Positions 1 through 7,895 of a stretch of DNA of 13,664 bases are shown piece by piece. The position numbers and the translations under genes were made by a program. How positions within the stretch are numbered: position 1 is the first letter of the stretch; every line of letters begins with the position of its first letter. The stretch is taken from positions 1 through 13,664 of the forward strand of contig JBFLGC010000063.1 of assembly GCA_041859945.1 (NCBI GenBank). Direction: 5' to 3'. The notes under the pieces were generated by a model that did not search any database, was not told where the DNA came from, and was given only the letters and a program-made list of their open reading frames with translations. Source of the DNA: Tetragenococcus sp041859945. GTDB lineage: Bacteria; Bacillota; Bacilli; Lactobacillales; Enterococcaceae.

Positions 1-726
1 ATTGATTTTGGTTGCGATTTGGCGATGTTGGTGACCGGTAACAAAGGCGTCGATACCAGGCACTTCATATAAAAGATCATAACCTTCATTTTCGCCGGTC
101 AAGAGTTCCGTAGCCACACCTGTTTCAAGATCTTTTTCAAAGCCGCCATGGTAACTAACGATCACAATATCAGCAAGTTCACGTAGTTTAGGGACGTATT
201 CTTTAGCAGTAGCAATGGCCGAATGAAAGGTCAAGCCTTTGATTGTTTGAGGTTGTTCCCAGTGTGGGATATATTGAGTGGTCAGGCCTAGGATCGCTAT
301 TTTGACTCCTTGCTTGTTCAAAATGGTGGCCGCTTGACCAAAGGCAGGAACGCCTTCTTCATTCAATATATTGGCACATAAGACAGGATGATCATAACTT
401 TTGATTGCTTGATTCAAATATTTTAAGCCATAGTTAAATTCATGATTGCCTAAGACGCTCACATCATAATCAAGCTCGTTGATGACTTCTGTCAACTCAC
501 CTACTTTATGAGCAGGACTTTTTTTGATGTAGTAACTAAGTGGCGATCCTTGAATAAAATCGCCGTTCTCAATTTTGATCACAGGACCAGAAAAATCGTT
601 CGTCAACTTTTTCATCATTGTGCCGACTTTGGCCGTTCCAAAAGGCAGATCCATTTTTCTTTGCGTATAATTAGTTGGCATGATATAGCCATGCATATCA
701 CTGGTAGCTAATATCTTTAACTTCAT
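1..726 (-). CDS. Metallophosphoesterase, 2',3'-cyclic-nucleotide 2'-phosphodiesterase / 5'-nucleotidase family (3' end outside window)
   Basis: The first 242 codons are open from an ATG at 726 to the window edge, so the C-terminal part is missing. The start is preceded by a strong ribosome site (GAGGGGG). All calcineurin-like metallophosphatase motifs are in order: SDMHG (Asp10, His12), NGD (residues 54-56), GNHE (93-96), YHGG (His193) and GHQH (231-234). Members of this family hydrolyse 2',3'-cyclic nucleotides and nucleoside monophosphates. They usually have about 450-550 residues, with a C-terminal substrate-specificity domain that would lie beyond the edge. There is no signal peptide: the protein begins directly with the first strand of the catalytic domain, so it should act in the cytoplasm, unlike secreted UshA or YfkN. 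It follows the solute-binding protein gene by 67 nt with a terminator between them. Function by family is fairly sure; the true substrate is unknown. Confidence 0.85.
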   Translation of the reverse strand, partial: MKLKILATSDMHGYIMPTNYTQRKMDLPFGTAKVGTMMKKLTNDFSGPVIKIENGDFIQGSPLSYYIKKSPAHKVGELTEVINELDYDVSVLGNHEFNYGLKYLNQAIKSYDHPVLCANILNEEGVPAFGQAATILNKQGVKIAILGLTTQYIPHWEQPQTIKGLTFHSAIATAKEYVPKLRELADIVIVSYHGGFEKDLETGVATELLTGENEGYDLLYEVPGIDAFVTGHQHRQIATKIN

Positions 727-758
727 TCTTTTCCCCCTCAAACGTTTTTAGAAAATAA

Positions 759-785
759 AAGGACCTAGGAAATCCCTAGGTCCTT
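759..785 (-). terminator. Rho-independent terminator after the solute-binding protein gene
   Basis: A perfect 9-bp stem (761-769 with 775-783; GGACCTAGG/CCTAGGTCC) with a 5-nt loop can be extended by two A-T pairs. On the minus strand it is followed by a T-rich tract (TTTTATTTT). It lies 8 nt beyond the stop of the solute-binding protein gene and about 30 nt before the metallophosphoesterase start, so that gene depends on read-through or on a promoter upstream of or inside the hairpin. Confidence 0.88.
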
Positions 786-793
786 AAGCAAAA

Positions 794-2095
794 TCATTGG
801 TTCCAAGCATTCTCTAATTCTGGAACAGAATCTTTAATCAAGGTATCTAAATCTTTGTCGGTATTCGCATAGATATTTTCCATAAGGACTTTGATTTCAT
901 TATAGGCTGCATCTGAGTTTTCAACAACTGGAACAGAGAATAATTCTTTGGTCGATTCTTCCAAAGAGACAGGGACCTTCATCCCAGAATTCTTATAGTC
1001 ATCGCTTTGTAGAACTGATTCGACAACTGGCATATACCCTGTTTGAACAGCCCAATAAAGTTGAGAATCTGGCGTACTCAAGAATTTCAAATATTCAAAT
1101 GCGGCGGTCCGTTGTTCAGGCGTAGCACTGTCGAACATATAAACATCTGTTCCTTGTTGAATATTGATGGCTTCAGGACGTGGTGCCGTCCCATATTCAT
1201 ATTTACCTTCAGCATCTTTAGCTACATAACCTTCTCCAGCAGTCGATCCAACAAACATAGCTACTTGTTCATTCGCAAATGGGGTTGAAAGATACTTATC
1301 TGAACCAGCTAGACGGAAATAACCTTCTTTGATGCCTTCAAAATAATAATCGATGACTTCTTTAGATTCATCACTAGTAAAATCAAGGTCTTTACTTAAA
1401 TCGACACCTTTATTTTTCATACCGATCGTATAATAATTATTCAATGAATCAAAACCTGCTCCGACAACTTTACCATCAGAGGCTTCATAAATTTTCTTAG
1501 AAGCTTCTTTCAATTCATCCATTGTTGTTGGCACTTCGACATCATATTTCTTCAACATATCGGCATTGTAGAAAAGCATTTCCGTTGATTTATTAAACGG
1601 GATACCATATTGAGTTCCTTCGATTTGCGCACCTTCTAAAAGGGGTTCACGAATGGCTTCTTGATCGCCCCAACCAATTGTTTCATTATCCATATAAGGC
1701 TTTAGATCCACTAACATCTCATCTTGTGCCGCATTCCATAACCAGCCAGGATAAGCTTGCGTAATCGTCGGTAAATCAGACGGAGATGGCAAAGTCGAAT
1801 TGATCTTGGCTTGTAAATCACCATACGAAGATTGATTTTGTAACTCCACTTTGATATTCGGATTGGCAGCCATAAAATCATCGGTCAACTTCGTCAATGC
1901 TTCTTCCTGGGCTCCGTTCATGGCATGCCAAAAAGTGATCGTTGTATCCTCTTTTAATTCGGTAACGATATCTGATCCTGCTTCTGTTTTGTCACCAGAA
2001 TTTGATGAACTATCCCCATTGTTATTTCCACATGCGGCTAGCGAAAGGGTTGCGACTGTCGTCAAGGCAAGTGTTGCAAAGTGCTTAAATCTCAT
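794..2095 (-). CDS. ABC transporter substrate-binding lipoprotein, family 1 (UgpB/MalE-like)
   Basis: This 433-residue protein captures the ligand outside the membrane for the two permeases encoded upstream. The ATG at 2095 is chosen because TTAGGAGAG lies just ahead of it; a further in-frame ATG at 2113 has no ribosome site. The N-terminus is a lipoprotein signal: MRFKHF, a hydrophobic stretch, then lipobox LAAC with Cys22 as the lipid anchor, followed by an Asn/Ser/Asp-rich linker. The mature part starts with ITFWHAMNGAQEEAL and continues with a DDFMAANPNIKV segment, typical of bacterial solute-binding family 1 proteins and close in style to UgpB (glycerol-3-phosphate) and oligosaccharide binders. 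It is the last gene of the transporter set, 21 nt after the metallo-beta-lactamase-fold gene, and is followed by a terminator. The ligand cannot be told from the sequence. Confidence 0.9.
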   Translation of the reverse strand: MRFKHFATLALTTVATLSLAACGNNNGDSSSNSGDKTEAGSDIVTELKEDTTITFWHAMNGAQEEALTKLTDDFMAANPNIKVELQNQSSYGDLQAKINSTLPSPSDLPTITQAYPGWLWNAAQDEMLVDLKPYMDNETIGWGDQEAIREPLLEGAQIEGTQYGIPFNKSTEMLFYNADMLKKYDVEVPTTMDELKEASKKIYEASDGKVVGAGFDSLNNYYTIGMKNKGVDLSKDLDFTSDESKEVIDYYFEGIKEGYFRLAGSDKYLSTPFANEQVAMFVGSTAGEGYVAKDAEGKYEYGTAPRPEAINIQQGTDVYMFDSATPEQRTAAFEYLKFLSTPDSQLYWAVQTGYMPVVESVLQSDDYKNSGMKVPVSLEESTKELFSVPVVENSDAAYNEIKVLMENIYANTDKDLDTLIKDSVPELENAWNQ

Positions 2096-2116
2096 TTTTC
2101 TCTCTCCTAACATTTT

Positions 2117-3403
2117 TTATAGTTCAATGCTTGTGCCACGATCTGGCAGTATTCTTTCACCATACGGATTCTCCAGATTTTCTGGATGCAAGGTATGGAT
2201 TGGAACCAAAAGTTTTGGGTGGATCAAAGCGATGATTTTATTCAGATCATCGGGAAAGGCATGTCCTGAACAAGCCAAGCGTACAAATTCGATATGGTTG
2301 GCTTTTAATTCATTCAAGAACACGGTATAACTAGGATCAAATTCTCCTAAGGGCTCAGCATCACTATGGATATATAAACTGCCACTGGGAAGTTCTTCAA
2401 AGTGATCGGTTATCTGCCACAAATAAGTGGTTGGATTTTTTAAAAGAGTGGCTTTTTTGATTTCTAAAGCAGGATCGAGCGTTGGATCAAAGTCGGCACT
2501 CTCTTTATAATAATAAGGCGCTCTTGTTCCAAATATTTTCAATAATAAGGCTGCCATGTTGGCCGTCAAAACTACTTTTCGGGGAGCATGAGCGATGATT
2601 TCTGCAAAACGTTTGACATTGGCTGGATAACCATTAAACGTGATCATGCGATCAGGATTGGCTTTCACCAATTCAACAAATTGGGCGATCAAGTCTGCTT
2701 CGCTGGTCACTGCGACTGCTTCGCTTTCTTCATCTGGAAAGCTGATGCTGACACCTTCCATCATCAACAAATCAGGATTTTCCACTCGTCGACAAAATTC
2801 CAGTGTATCGGAAGAATCAAAGCCATGTAGCCTAAGATCGCCAGTATAAGCCAGCTTGTGATCAGGCGTTTGGATCAATAAACCGCAGGCCCCATAAGCA
2901 TCATGATCGACTGGCAAGATCGAAACTTTGATAGCACCGACTTGAATGGTCGCATAAGCTTCTAAACCAATGATCTCACGGGTAAAGTTGGCTGGTTCAA
3001 AAGGTGACGGTAGTAAGAAATCGCCCTTTCGATTCAATTCAGCCAAAATCGCCTTGGTCTCTTTACGCGCATAAAGCGGGATCTTAGGATCTAAATAATT
3101 GATCATTTTAGAATGGTCCAAATGAGCATGGGATAAAAAAACAGCCGTATGCTGATAAGTCTTCTTGTCATCTGTTTCACTCTTGTAACCCAAACGTGGA
3201 TCATAAACAGCTGCCAGTTCTGGAACCAAACCATTAGTGATCAAGGTCAATAAACTTTCATCAGGTAAATCAAGTTCGGGACGAAATTCAGTGCCGAAAT
3301 CAAAGAAGATATGGGCATCTTTATATGCCACTTCAATGATTGTACCACCAATCGTTAAGATCCCACTATGGAAAGTCACGATCGTCTTAGCCTTTGATGC
3401 CAT
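2117..3403 (-). CDS. Metallo-beta-lactamase-fold hydrolase, RNase J / beta-CASP-like
   Basis: A 428-residue cytoplasmic protein with no signal or membrane segment. Visible metal-site motifs are SHAHLDH (residues 91-97; His92, His94, Asp96, His97), His167 in PVDHDAYG, TGD with Asp189, and His403 in PIHT. CSGHA with His381 resembles the beta-CASP motif B of RNase J, and residues 210-345 would form the inserted cap. The family cleaves phosphodiester bonds, usually in RNA or DNA. This protein is shorter than RNase J1 (about 555 residues) and lacks its C-terminal domain, so housekeeping RNase J function is unlikely. The start ATG has GAGGAG 8 nt upstream and overlaps the end of the preceding permease gene by 17 nt, so translation is probably coupled. 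Its place inside a transporter operon suggests action on the imported compound, which is inference. Confidence 0.85.
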   Translation of the reverse strand: MASKAKTIVTFHSGILTIGGTIIEVAYKDAHIFFDFGTEFRPELDLPDESLLTLITNGLVPELAAVYDPRLGYKSETDDKKTYQHTAVFLSHAHLDHSKMINYLDPKIPLYARKETKAILAELNRKGDFLLPSPFEPANFTREIIGLEAYATIQVGAIKVSILPVDHDAYGACGLLIQTPDHKLAYTGDLRLHGFDSSDTLEFCRRVENPDLLMMEGVSISFPDEESEAVAVTSEADLIAQFVELVKANPDRMITFNGYPANVKRFAEIIAHAPRKVVLTANMAALLLKIFGTRAPYYYKESADFDPTLDPALEIKKATLLKNPTTYLWQITDHFEELPSGSLYIHSDAEPLGEFDPSYTVFLNELKANHIEFVRLACSGHAFPDDLNKIIALIHPKLLVPIHTLHPENLENPYGERILPDRGTSIEL

Positions 3404-4214
3404 TTTTAGCCACTCCTCGAATGATTTCTTTTCTGAAGATCAAATAGATGATCAAGATTGGGATGACCGTAAGCGTCGCTGCGGCCATTTGCAATTGCAC
3501 ATCGCTGCCACTTTCGGTGGTAAATGCAGCTAACCCATTATTTAAGAGCCGGTATTTCTTTTCGTTTGTCACAAGTAATGGCCATAAGAAAGAATTCCAC
3601 TCCGAAATAAAGGTCAAGATCGCCACCGTCACAATAGCAGGCTTAGACATCGGCACCAAGATCTTCCAAATATATTCTAAATCAGAAGCGCCATCGATTT
3701 TAGCTGCTTTGTAATAAGTCGTGGGGATCCCTTTTAAATAGCCATACAAATAATAAATATAAAAGATACTGGTCAAAAAGGGAATAATCAACGCGCTATA
3801 TGAATTGAGTAAGCCCAATTTAGCAATCGTATGATAATTAGTAAAGATGATCGATTCATAAGGCACCATAAGCAGTGATACCAATAATCCAACCACTAAG
3901 TTTTTATGTTTGAATTCCAGACTGGAAAGAGCAAAACCAGCTAAGACTGAGGTCACCACGGTAAACAGCGTCGTTGTGGCCGATACGAAAACTGTATTAA
4001 CAAAATAACGTAAGAATGGTGCTTTGGCAAATACTTCGGAGTAGTTGCCCCATTGCAAAGAATCAGGAATGATCGTAGGTGGGATACTAGTGACTTCACT
4101 ATAGGTCATAAGTCCTGCTAAAATCATATAGATAAAAGGAAACAAAGTCACAATCGCTAATAGGCCTAAAAATAAATAAGCAATGACATTTACGATTTTA
4201 TTCACCTTAATCAC
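3387..4214 (-). CDS. ABC transporter permease, MalG/UgpE type
   Basis: A 275-residue inner-membrane protein with about six hydrophobic segments, the first at IVNVIAYLFLGLLAIVTLF. The cytoplasmic EAA loop is visible as YYKAAKIDGASDLEYIWKIL followed by VPMSKPAIV; it docks on the ATPase. Length and the position of the loop in the last third match MalG/UgpE. It would pair with the adjacent MalF-like permease to form the channel. The start is GTG: either 4214, overlapping the stop of the preceding gene, or GTG 4205 three codons later. Neither has a strong ribosome site, which suggests translational coupling to the upstream permease. The 3' end overlaps the metallo-beta-lactamase-fold gene. Confidence 0.9.
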   Translation of the reverse strand: MIKVNKIVNVIAYLFLGLLAIVTLFPFIYMILAGLMTYSEVTSIPPTIIPDSLQWGNYSEVFAKAPFLRYFVNTVFVSATTTLFTVVTSVLAGFALSSLEFKHKNLVVGLLVSLLMVPYESIIFTNYHTIAKLGLLNSYSALIIPFLTSIFYIYYLYGYLKGIPTTYYKAAKIDGASDLEYIWKILVPMSKPAIVTVAILTFISEWNSFLWPLLVTNEKKYRLLNNGLAAFTTESGSDVQLQMAAATLTVIPILIIYLIFRKEIIRGVAKNGIKG

Positions 4215-5088
4215 CCACTTTCTTCAAAAGTTTATTTTGGATAAAGGTCACGATCAAAATGATCACAAACAAGACGACAGTCGCCGCCATAGCCACACCC
4301 GGCCGTCCAGCTACATGGAATTTATCATAAATATAATAGACCGCAGTCGTTGCGCTGTTGGCGATCCCGGCCGTTCCTCCAAATAAGGCATAAACCTCAG
4401 TATATACTTTAAAGGAAGAGATCACATTGACCGTAAGTAAGAAAGTGATCGTGGGGATTAATTCAGGAAAGGTGATCTTCCGAAAAATTTCCCAATTCGT
4501 AGCCCCAAACATTTTAGCGATCTTAAAATGATCTTCATCGATGCCGCGAAAACCCGAAAGCAAAATAATGATATTAAAAGCTAAACTGCTCCAGATCCCA
4601 AAAATGATCAAAGTCGGCATGCTCATTTGGATCGAATCCAACCAATTGATCGGTGAGATACCAAACCAACCCAAAATATAATTAATGATTCCATAAGAAC
4701 CATTGAAGAAATAGCGGAAAACGATCCCGATAGCGATCGTACTAGTTACATAGGGCATAAAGAAAATCGTTTCAAAAAAAGACTTGTGTTTGATTTTTTC
4801 AAAAATGATCCAAGAAATCAGCAGACTAAGGATCATCCCGATCGGAACCACAGTGAACGTATAGAGGGCCGTGTTTTTCAAAGCTCTGAAAAATACGGGA
4901 TCATGCATGATCTTCTGATAATTTTCTAAGCCAGCATAGCTTTGGTTGATCAATGATCCTTTTTGAAAACTCATATATAAGGAACGAAACAAAGGGTAGA
5001 TATTGAAAACCAAGATCACCAAAAGAGACGGTAGCAAAAACAGCCAACCTTTGCGCTGATTTTCAGGATCGTAGTTTTTTCGTTTCAT
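4207..5088 (-). CDS. ABC transporter permease, MalF/UgpA type
   Basis: A 293-residue inner-membrane protein of the CUT1 sugar/glycerol-phosphate importer class. A basic N-terminus (MKRKNYDPENQRK) is followed by the first membrane segment, GWLFLLPSLLVILVFNIYP, typical of UgpA-type permeases. The EAA loop is present but degenerate: KIAKMFGATNWEIFRKITFP, with Lys-Ile-Ala in place of Glu-Ala-Ala. The ATG at 5088 overlaps the stop codon of the ATPase gene by one base (TGATG). A TTG one codon earlier is possible, and a GGGGAG site lies about 11 nt upstream. The tight overlaps on both sides show it is co-transcribed and probably co-translated with the ATPase and the second permease. Confidence 0.9.
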   Translation of the reverse strand: MKRKNYDPENQRKGWLFLLPSLLVILVFNIYPLFRSLYMSFQKGSLINQSYAGLENYQKIMHDPVFFRALKNTALYTFTVVPIGMILSLLISWIIFEKIKHKSFFETIFFMPYVTSTIAIGIVFRYFFNGSYGIINYILGWFGISPINWLDSIQMSMPTLIIFGIWSSLAFNIIILLSGFRGIDEDHFKIAKMFGATNWEIFRKITFPELIPTITFLLTVNVISSFKVYTEVYALFGGTAGIANSATTAVYYIYDKFHVAGRPGVAMAATVVLFVIILIVTFIQNKLLKKVGD

Positions 5089-6158
5089 CAATACACTCTC
5101 TCCCCACTTTCCTTGAATATAAAGGCTTTGTGATAAAGCATATCAAAACTTACCATATCATTTTCTTCGATGACTGTTTCAACAGGAACGATCGATTTCA
5201 AATGATGACCTTCCAAATCAAAATTTAGGATCCGTTCCCGGCCGATCAGTTCAACACTGCGAATATTCGTCGTTAAAACACCATTTTCAGTTGGGATCAT
5301 ATCTTCAGGGCGCACCCCTAACACGTAATCGCCATCTCCAATCGGGGCTTTGAAACGATCAGGATCGAAATGATCGAGTGTTGTTACAAAATGTTCGTGG
5401 CTAATTTGGCCTTTTTCAATATGGATCGGCATGATATTTATGACCGGATTTCCAATAAAGTTGGCCACAAAAAGGTTACTTGGTTCTAAATACAAATTTT
5501 GCGGGTCATCATCTTGTTGAATGACCCCTTCGTTCATCAAAATGATCTTATCGCTGATAGACAAAGCTTCTTCTTGGTCATGAGTCACAAAGATCGTTGT
5601 GATGCCGACTTCTTTGACGAGACGACGGATCTCTTCACGGATCCTTAATCGTAACCGCGCATCCAAATTACTTAAAGGTTCATCGAGCAATAAAACTTCT
5701 GGTTCTTGGACCAAAGCCCGCGTGATTGCCACCCGTTGTTGCTGTCCACCTGATAAAGTTCCCGGTTTTTTACCACTCAATTCTTCGATGTTGGTCAATT
5801 TCATGTACTTTTGAGCGATTTTCTTGGCTTCTTTTTTCGGGATCTTCTGACTGCCAACAGTCAGAGGAAACATCACATTTTCTAAGACCGTCATATGTGG
5901 GTATAACGCATAGTTTTGGAACACAAAACCAATATTGCGGTCTTTCGGTTCAGTCGTTACCACAGATTCACCCTTAAATCGGATATCTCCGCCGGTCGGT
6001 TTCAAAAGACCCGCGATCAAGTTCAAGATCGTTGACTTGCCACAACCACTTGGTCCTAATAAACAAACAAGATCTCCCTTTTCGATCGTAAAATTGATCG
6101 ATTTCAACGCTTCAAATCCATTATCGAACACTTTCTGTAAGTCGATAACATCTATCAT
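5088..6158 (-). CDS. ABC transporter ATP-binding protein, MalK/UgpC/MsmK type
   Basis: A 356-residue ATPase that powers the importer from the cytoplasmic face. Motifs are complete: Walker A GPSGCGKST (residues 35-43), Q-loop Gln81, signature LSGGQQQR (135-142), Walker B VLLLDE (155-160), D-loop SNLDA and switch His193. The C-terminal third (about 240-350) is a TOBE/MalK-type regulatory domain containing VLGVRPEDM. Length and architecture match CUT1 ATPases, which serve sugar, polyol and glycerol-phosphate importers. It is the first gene of its operon, with a good ribosome site (GGAGGGG, 9 nt before the ATG), and its stop overlaps the next start by one base. Gene order ATPase first, binding protein last, is the reverse of most CUT1 operons. 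In these bacteria such an ATPase can serve several importers, so this one may not be exclusive. Confidence 0.93.
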   Translation of the reverse strand: MIDVIDLQKVFDNGFEALKSINFTIEKGDLVCLLGPSGCGKSTILNLIAGLLKPTGGDIRFKGESVVTTEPKDRNIGFVFQNYALYPHMTVLENVMFPLTVGSQKIPKKEAKKIAQKYMKLTNIEELSGKKPGTLSGGQQQRVAITRALVQEPEVLLLDEPLSNLDARLRLRIREEIRRLVKEVGITTIFVTHDQEEALSISDKIILMNEGVIQQDDDPQNLYLEPSNLFVANFIGNPVINIMPIHIEKGQISHEHFVTTLDHFDPDRFKAPIGDGDYVLGVRPEDMIPTENGVLTTNIRSVELIGRERILNFDLEGHHLKSIVPVETVIEENDMVSFDMLYHKAFIFKESGERVY

Positions 6159-6375
6159 CTATTAGCCCCTCCAAAATTTTCAATTGATCTCACGTCTATT
6201 CTAACATGAAAAAAAGAACTGGATATTTAAATTTTCATTAGACATTCTATCAATCTTTTCTAATTTTAACAAAACATACACCTTACAAATTTCAAACAAT
6301 GTTCGGAAATCGCGAACTATCTCCAAATGACCCTCAGTTAAAACTATTTTTTTAAGCCGCTTTTTTTTGAGCCTC
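6159..6375 (-). promoter_or_regulatory. Intergenic region ahead of the ABC operon: candidate promoters and a small dyad
   Basis: This A/T-rich 217-nt gap separates the GH32 gene from the ATPase gene. Two extended -10 elements are seen on the minus strand: TGTTAGAAT (6198-6206) and TGTTAAAAT (6263-6271). Neither has a convincing -35 box, so the promoter call is tentative. A perfect 5-bp dyad, GTTCG-7-CGAAC, lies at 6301-6317, upstream of both, and could be a regulator site. No clear Rho-independent terminator for the GH32 gene is visible; the T-rich stretch near 6350 has no good stem. Read-through from GH32 into the transporter operon is therefore possible. Confidence 0.4.
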
Positions 6376-7863
6376 TCAATTTTCTGATATATGTCCTAAA
6401 GTAATAGTCGACAGTTGCGTTTGTCCCTGACTATTGATCACGATTTTGCTCCCTTTTTCTATCTCATAAAAAGTTATCGTCATGGCTTTCTCATTATTAA
6501 CAAAAATTTCTAAAGAACTTGTATCTCTAAAAATTTCTAATTGGAGTCTTTCAGCCACTAAAGGCACGACCAACGAACGTTTTGTCAAAGTTGGCTTTTC
6601 GGCGCCGGTGATCGCATAACCAAAATCGGCTCGGCAGATGGTCAACAATTGTGATGCTTTCTCATAGGTCAATAACAGCGACCCTGTCTCATTTTTAGCT
6701 AATTGAACGCGTAATTTGGTTGCATCCGTCAAATCAGCTACAAATTTTAAGACAGCATTATCACCAAAGTTGCTCGTTAATTCAAAATCACTGCCATTCA
6801 CCAACTGTTCGCTGATTTTTTCATCTATGATTATTTCCTTTTGAATAAAATCAACCGGCCTTTGCATCAACCGCTCCTCTTTGATATGCAATTCTCTGGG
6901 TAAAGTCATAGCTCCTGCCCACTTATGCTTCAAATCATGTGTGGGTAAAGTCCGATGCCACATCTGCATCCAAGCGATCATGATACGGCGGTTCTGATCA
7001 TCCACTAAGGTTTGTGGGGCATAAAAGTCTAGACCACCATCGATTTCATGATAATTTTCGGGAGTGAATTTTCCTGTTCTCCAATCCATCGTTCCGATAA
7101 ATGCGACCGATGAACTGGTATTATGAAATTCGTAGCCACGTTGAGGCATTTGGATCGATGATAGCAGTAAAACCGCCTTGCCATCTAAATGAAAAAAATC
7201 GGGACATTCCCACATGACTCCTTGTTTGTCATTTCCTTCTAAAAGTACTGAATAAAACGACCAAGAAAGTAGATCTTTTGAAGTAAAAAGCAAGATTTTA
7301 CCATGATTTTCTTTGCTTTTTGTCGCCACCACTGCATAATAGTTTCCCTCATGAAGAAAAACTTTAGGATCACGAAAATCGTGGATCGTACCGTTATCAC
7401 CTAATAAGGTCTCAGCGATCACCGGATTTTGAGCTACTTTTTCAAAATGGATACCATCTTCTGAAACGGCCAGACACTGACGTTGATAAACCACACCCTT
7501 TTCTTCGACATGACCAGTGTACAGCAAATACAAGCGTCCTGCTTTTTCGATCGCACTTCCCGAAAAACAGCCGCCCTTATCGTAAGCTTGGTCTGGCGCC
7601 AAGGCGATCGGCAACTCTTGCCAATGAATGAGGTCTTTCGATTTGACATGCCCCCAATGCATCGGGCCCCAGTTACTTTCATACGGATAGTATTGATAAA
7701 ATAGATGATACTCCCTTTATAAAAAAACAAAGCCATTGGGATCATTGATCCAACCAATAGGCGCCATCACATGATAGTGATCACGATAGTCAGGGCTCAC
7801 ACGGACTTTATTTTCTGTCACAAAATGATTCGCTTTTTCGAGCAAGGTCTCTTTTTTAGTCAC
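6376..7863 (-). pseudogene. GH32 sucrose-6-phosphate hydrolase / beta-fructofuranosidase, interrupted by an in-frame stop
   Basis: Intact relatives (ScrB/SacA) hydrolyse sucrose-6-phosphate or sucrose to glucose(-6-phosphate) and fructose in the cytoplasm. Reading from a GTG at 7863 (AAGGGAAG upstream) gives 48 codons including MAPIGWINDPNG with the catalytic Asp41. A TAA follows at 7717-7719, then the same frame resumes as EYHLFYQYYPYESNWGPMHW and runs to 6376, about 495 codons in all. The other GH32 motifs are intact: FRDPKV and MWECPDF (acid/base Glu), plus a C-terminal beta-sandwich. Around the stop, changing seven T to six and three G to four would read GFVFYKGEYHL, the normal family sequence, with length unchanged. 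It may therefore be two compensating homopolymer sequencing errors or a real mutation. The uninterrupted reading frame from 7662 lacks the nucleophile and should be inactive. No PTS or fructokinase gene is adjacent. Confidence 0.8.
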
Positions 7864-7895
7864 TTTTTCTCTTCCCTTCTGAACTCCTCTTCTTC

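Noticed and set aside
2096..2113. Upstream ATG extending the binding lipoprotein by six residues
   Set aside because: It would sit on the ribosome site of the chosen start and has no ribosome site of its own; the signal peptide begins naturally at MRFKHF.
1851..2330. Plus-strand 159-codon frame
   Set aside because: It is antisense across the start of the binding-protein gene and the end of the metallo-beta-lactamase-fold gene, with no family signal.
7434..7757. Minus-strand 107-codon reading frame overlapping the GH32 gene
   Set aside because: It is the shifted frame of the GH32 coding region. Only the short stretch FFYKG around the break matches the family, which is the clue to the frame problem rather than a separate gene.
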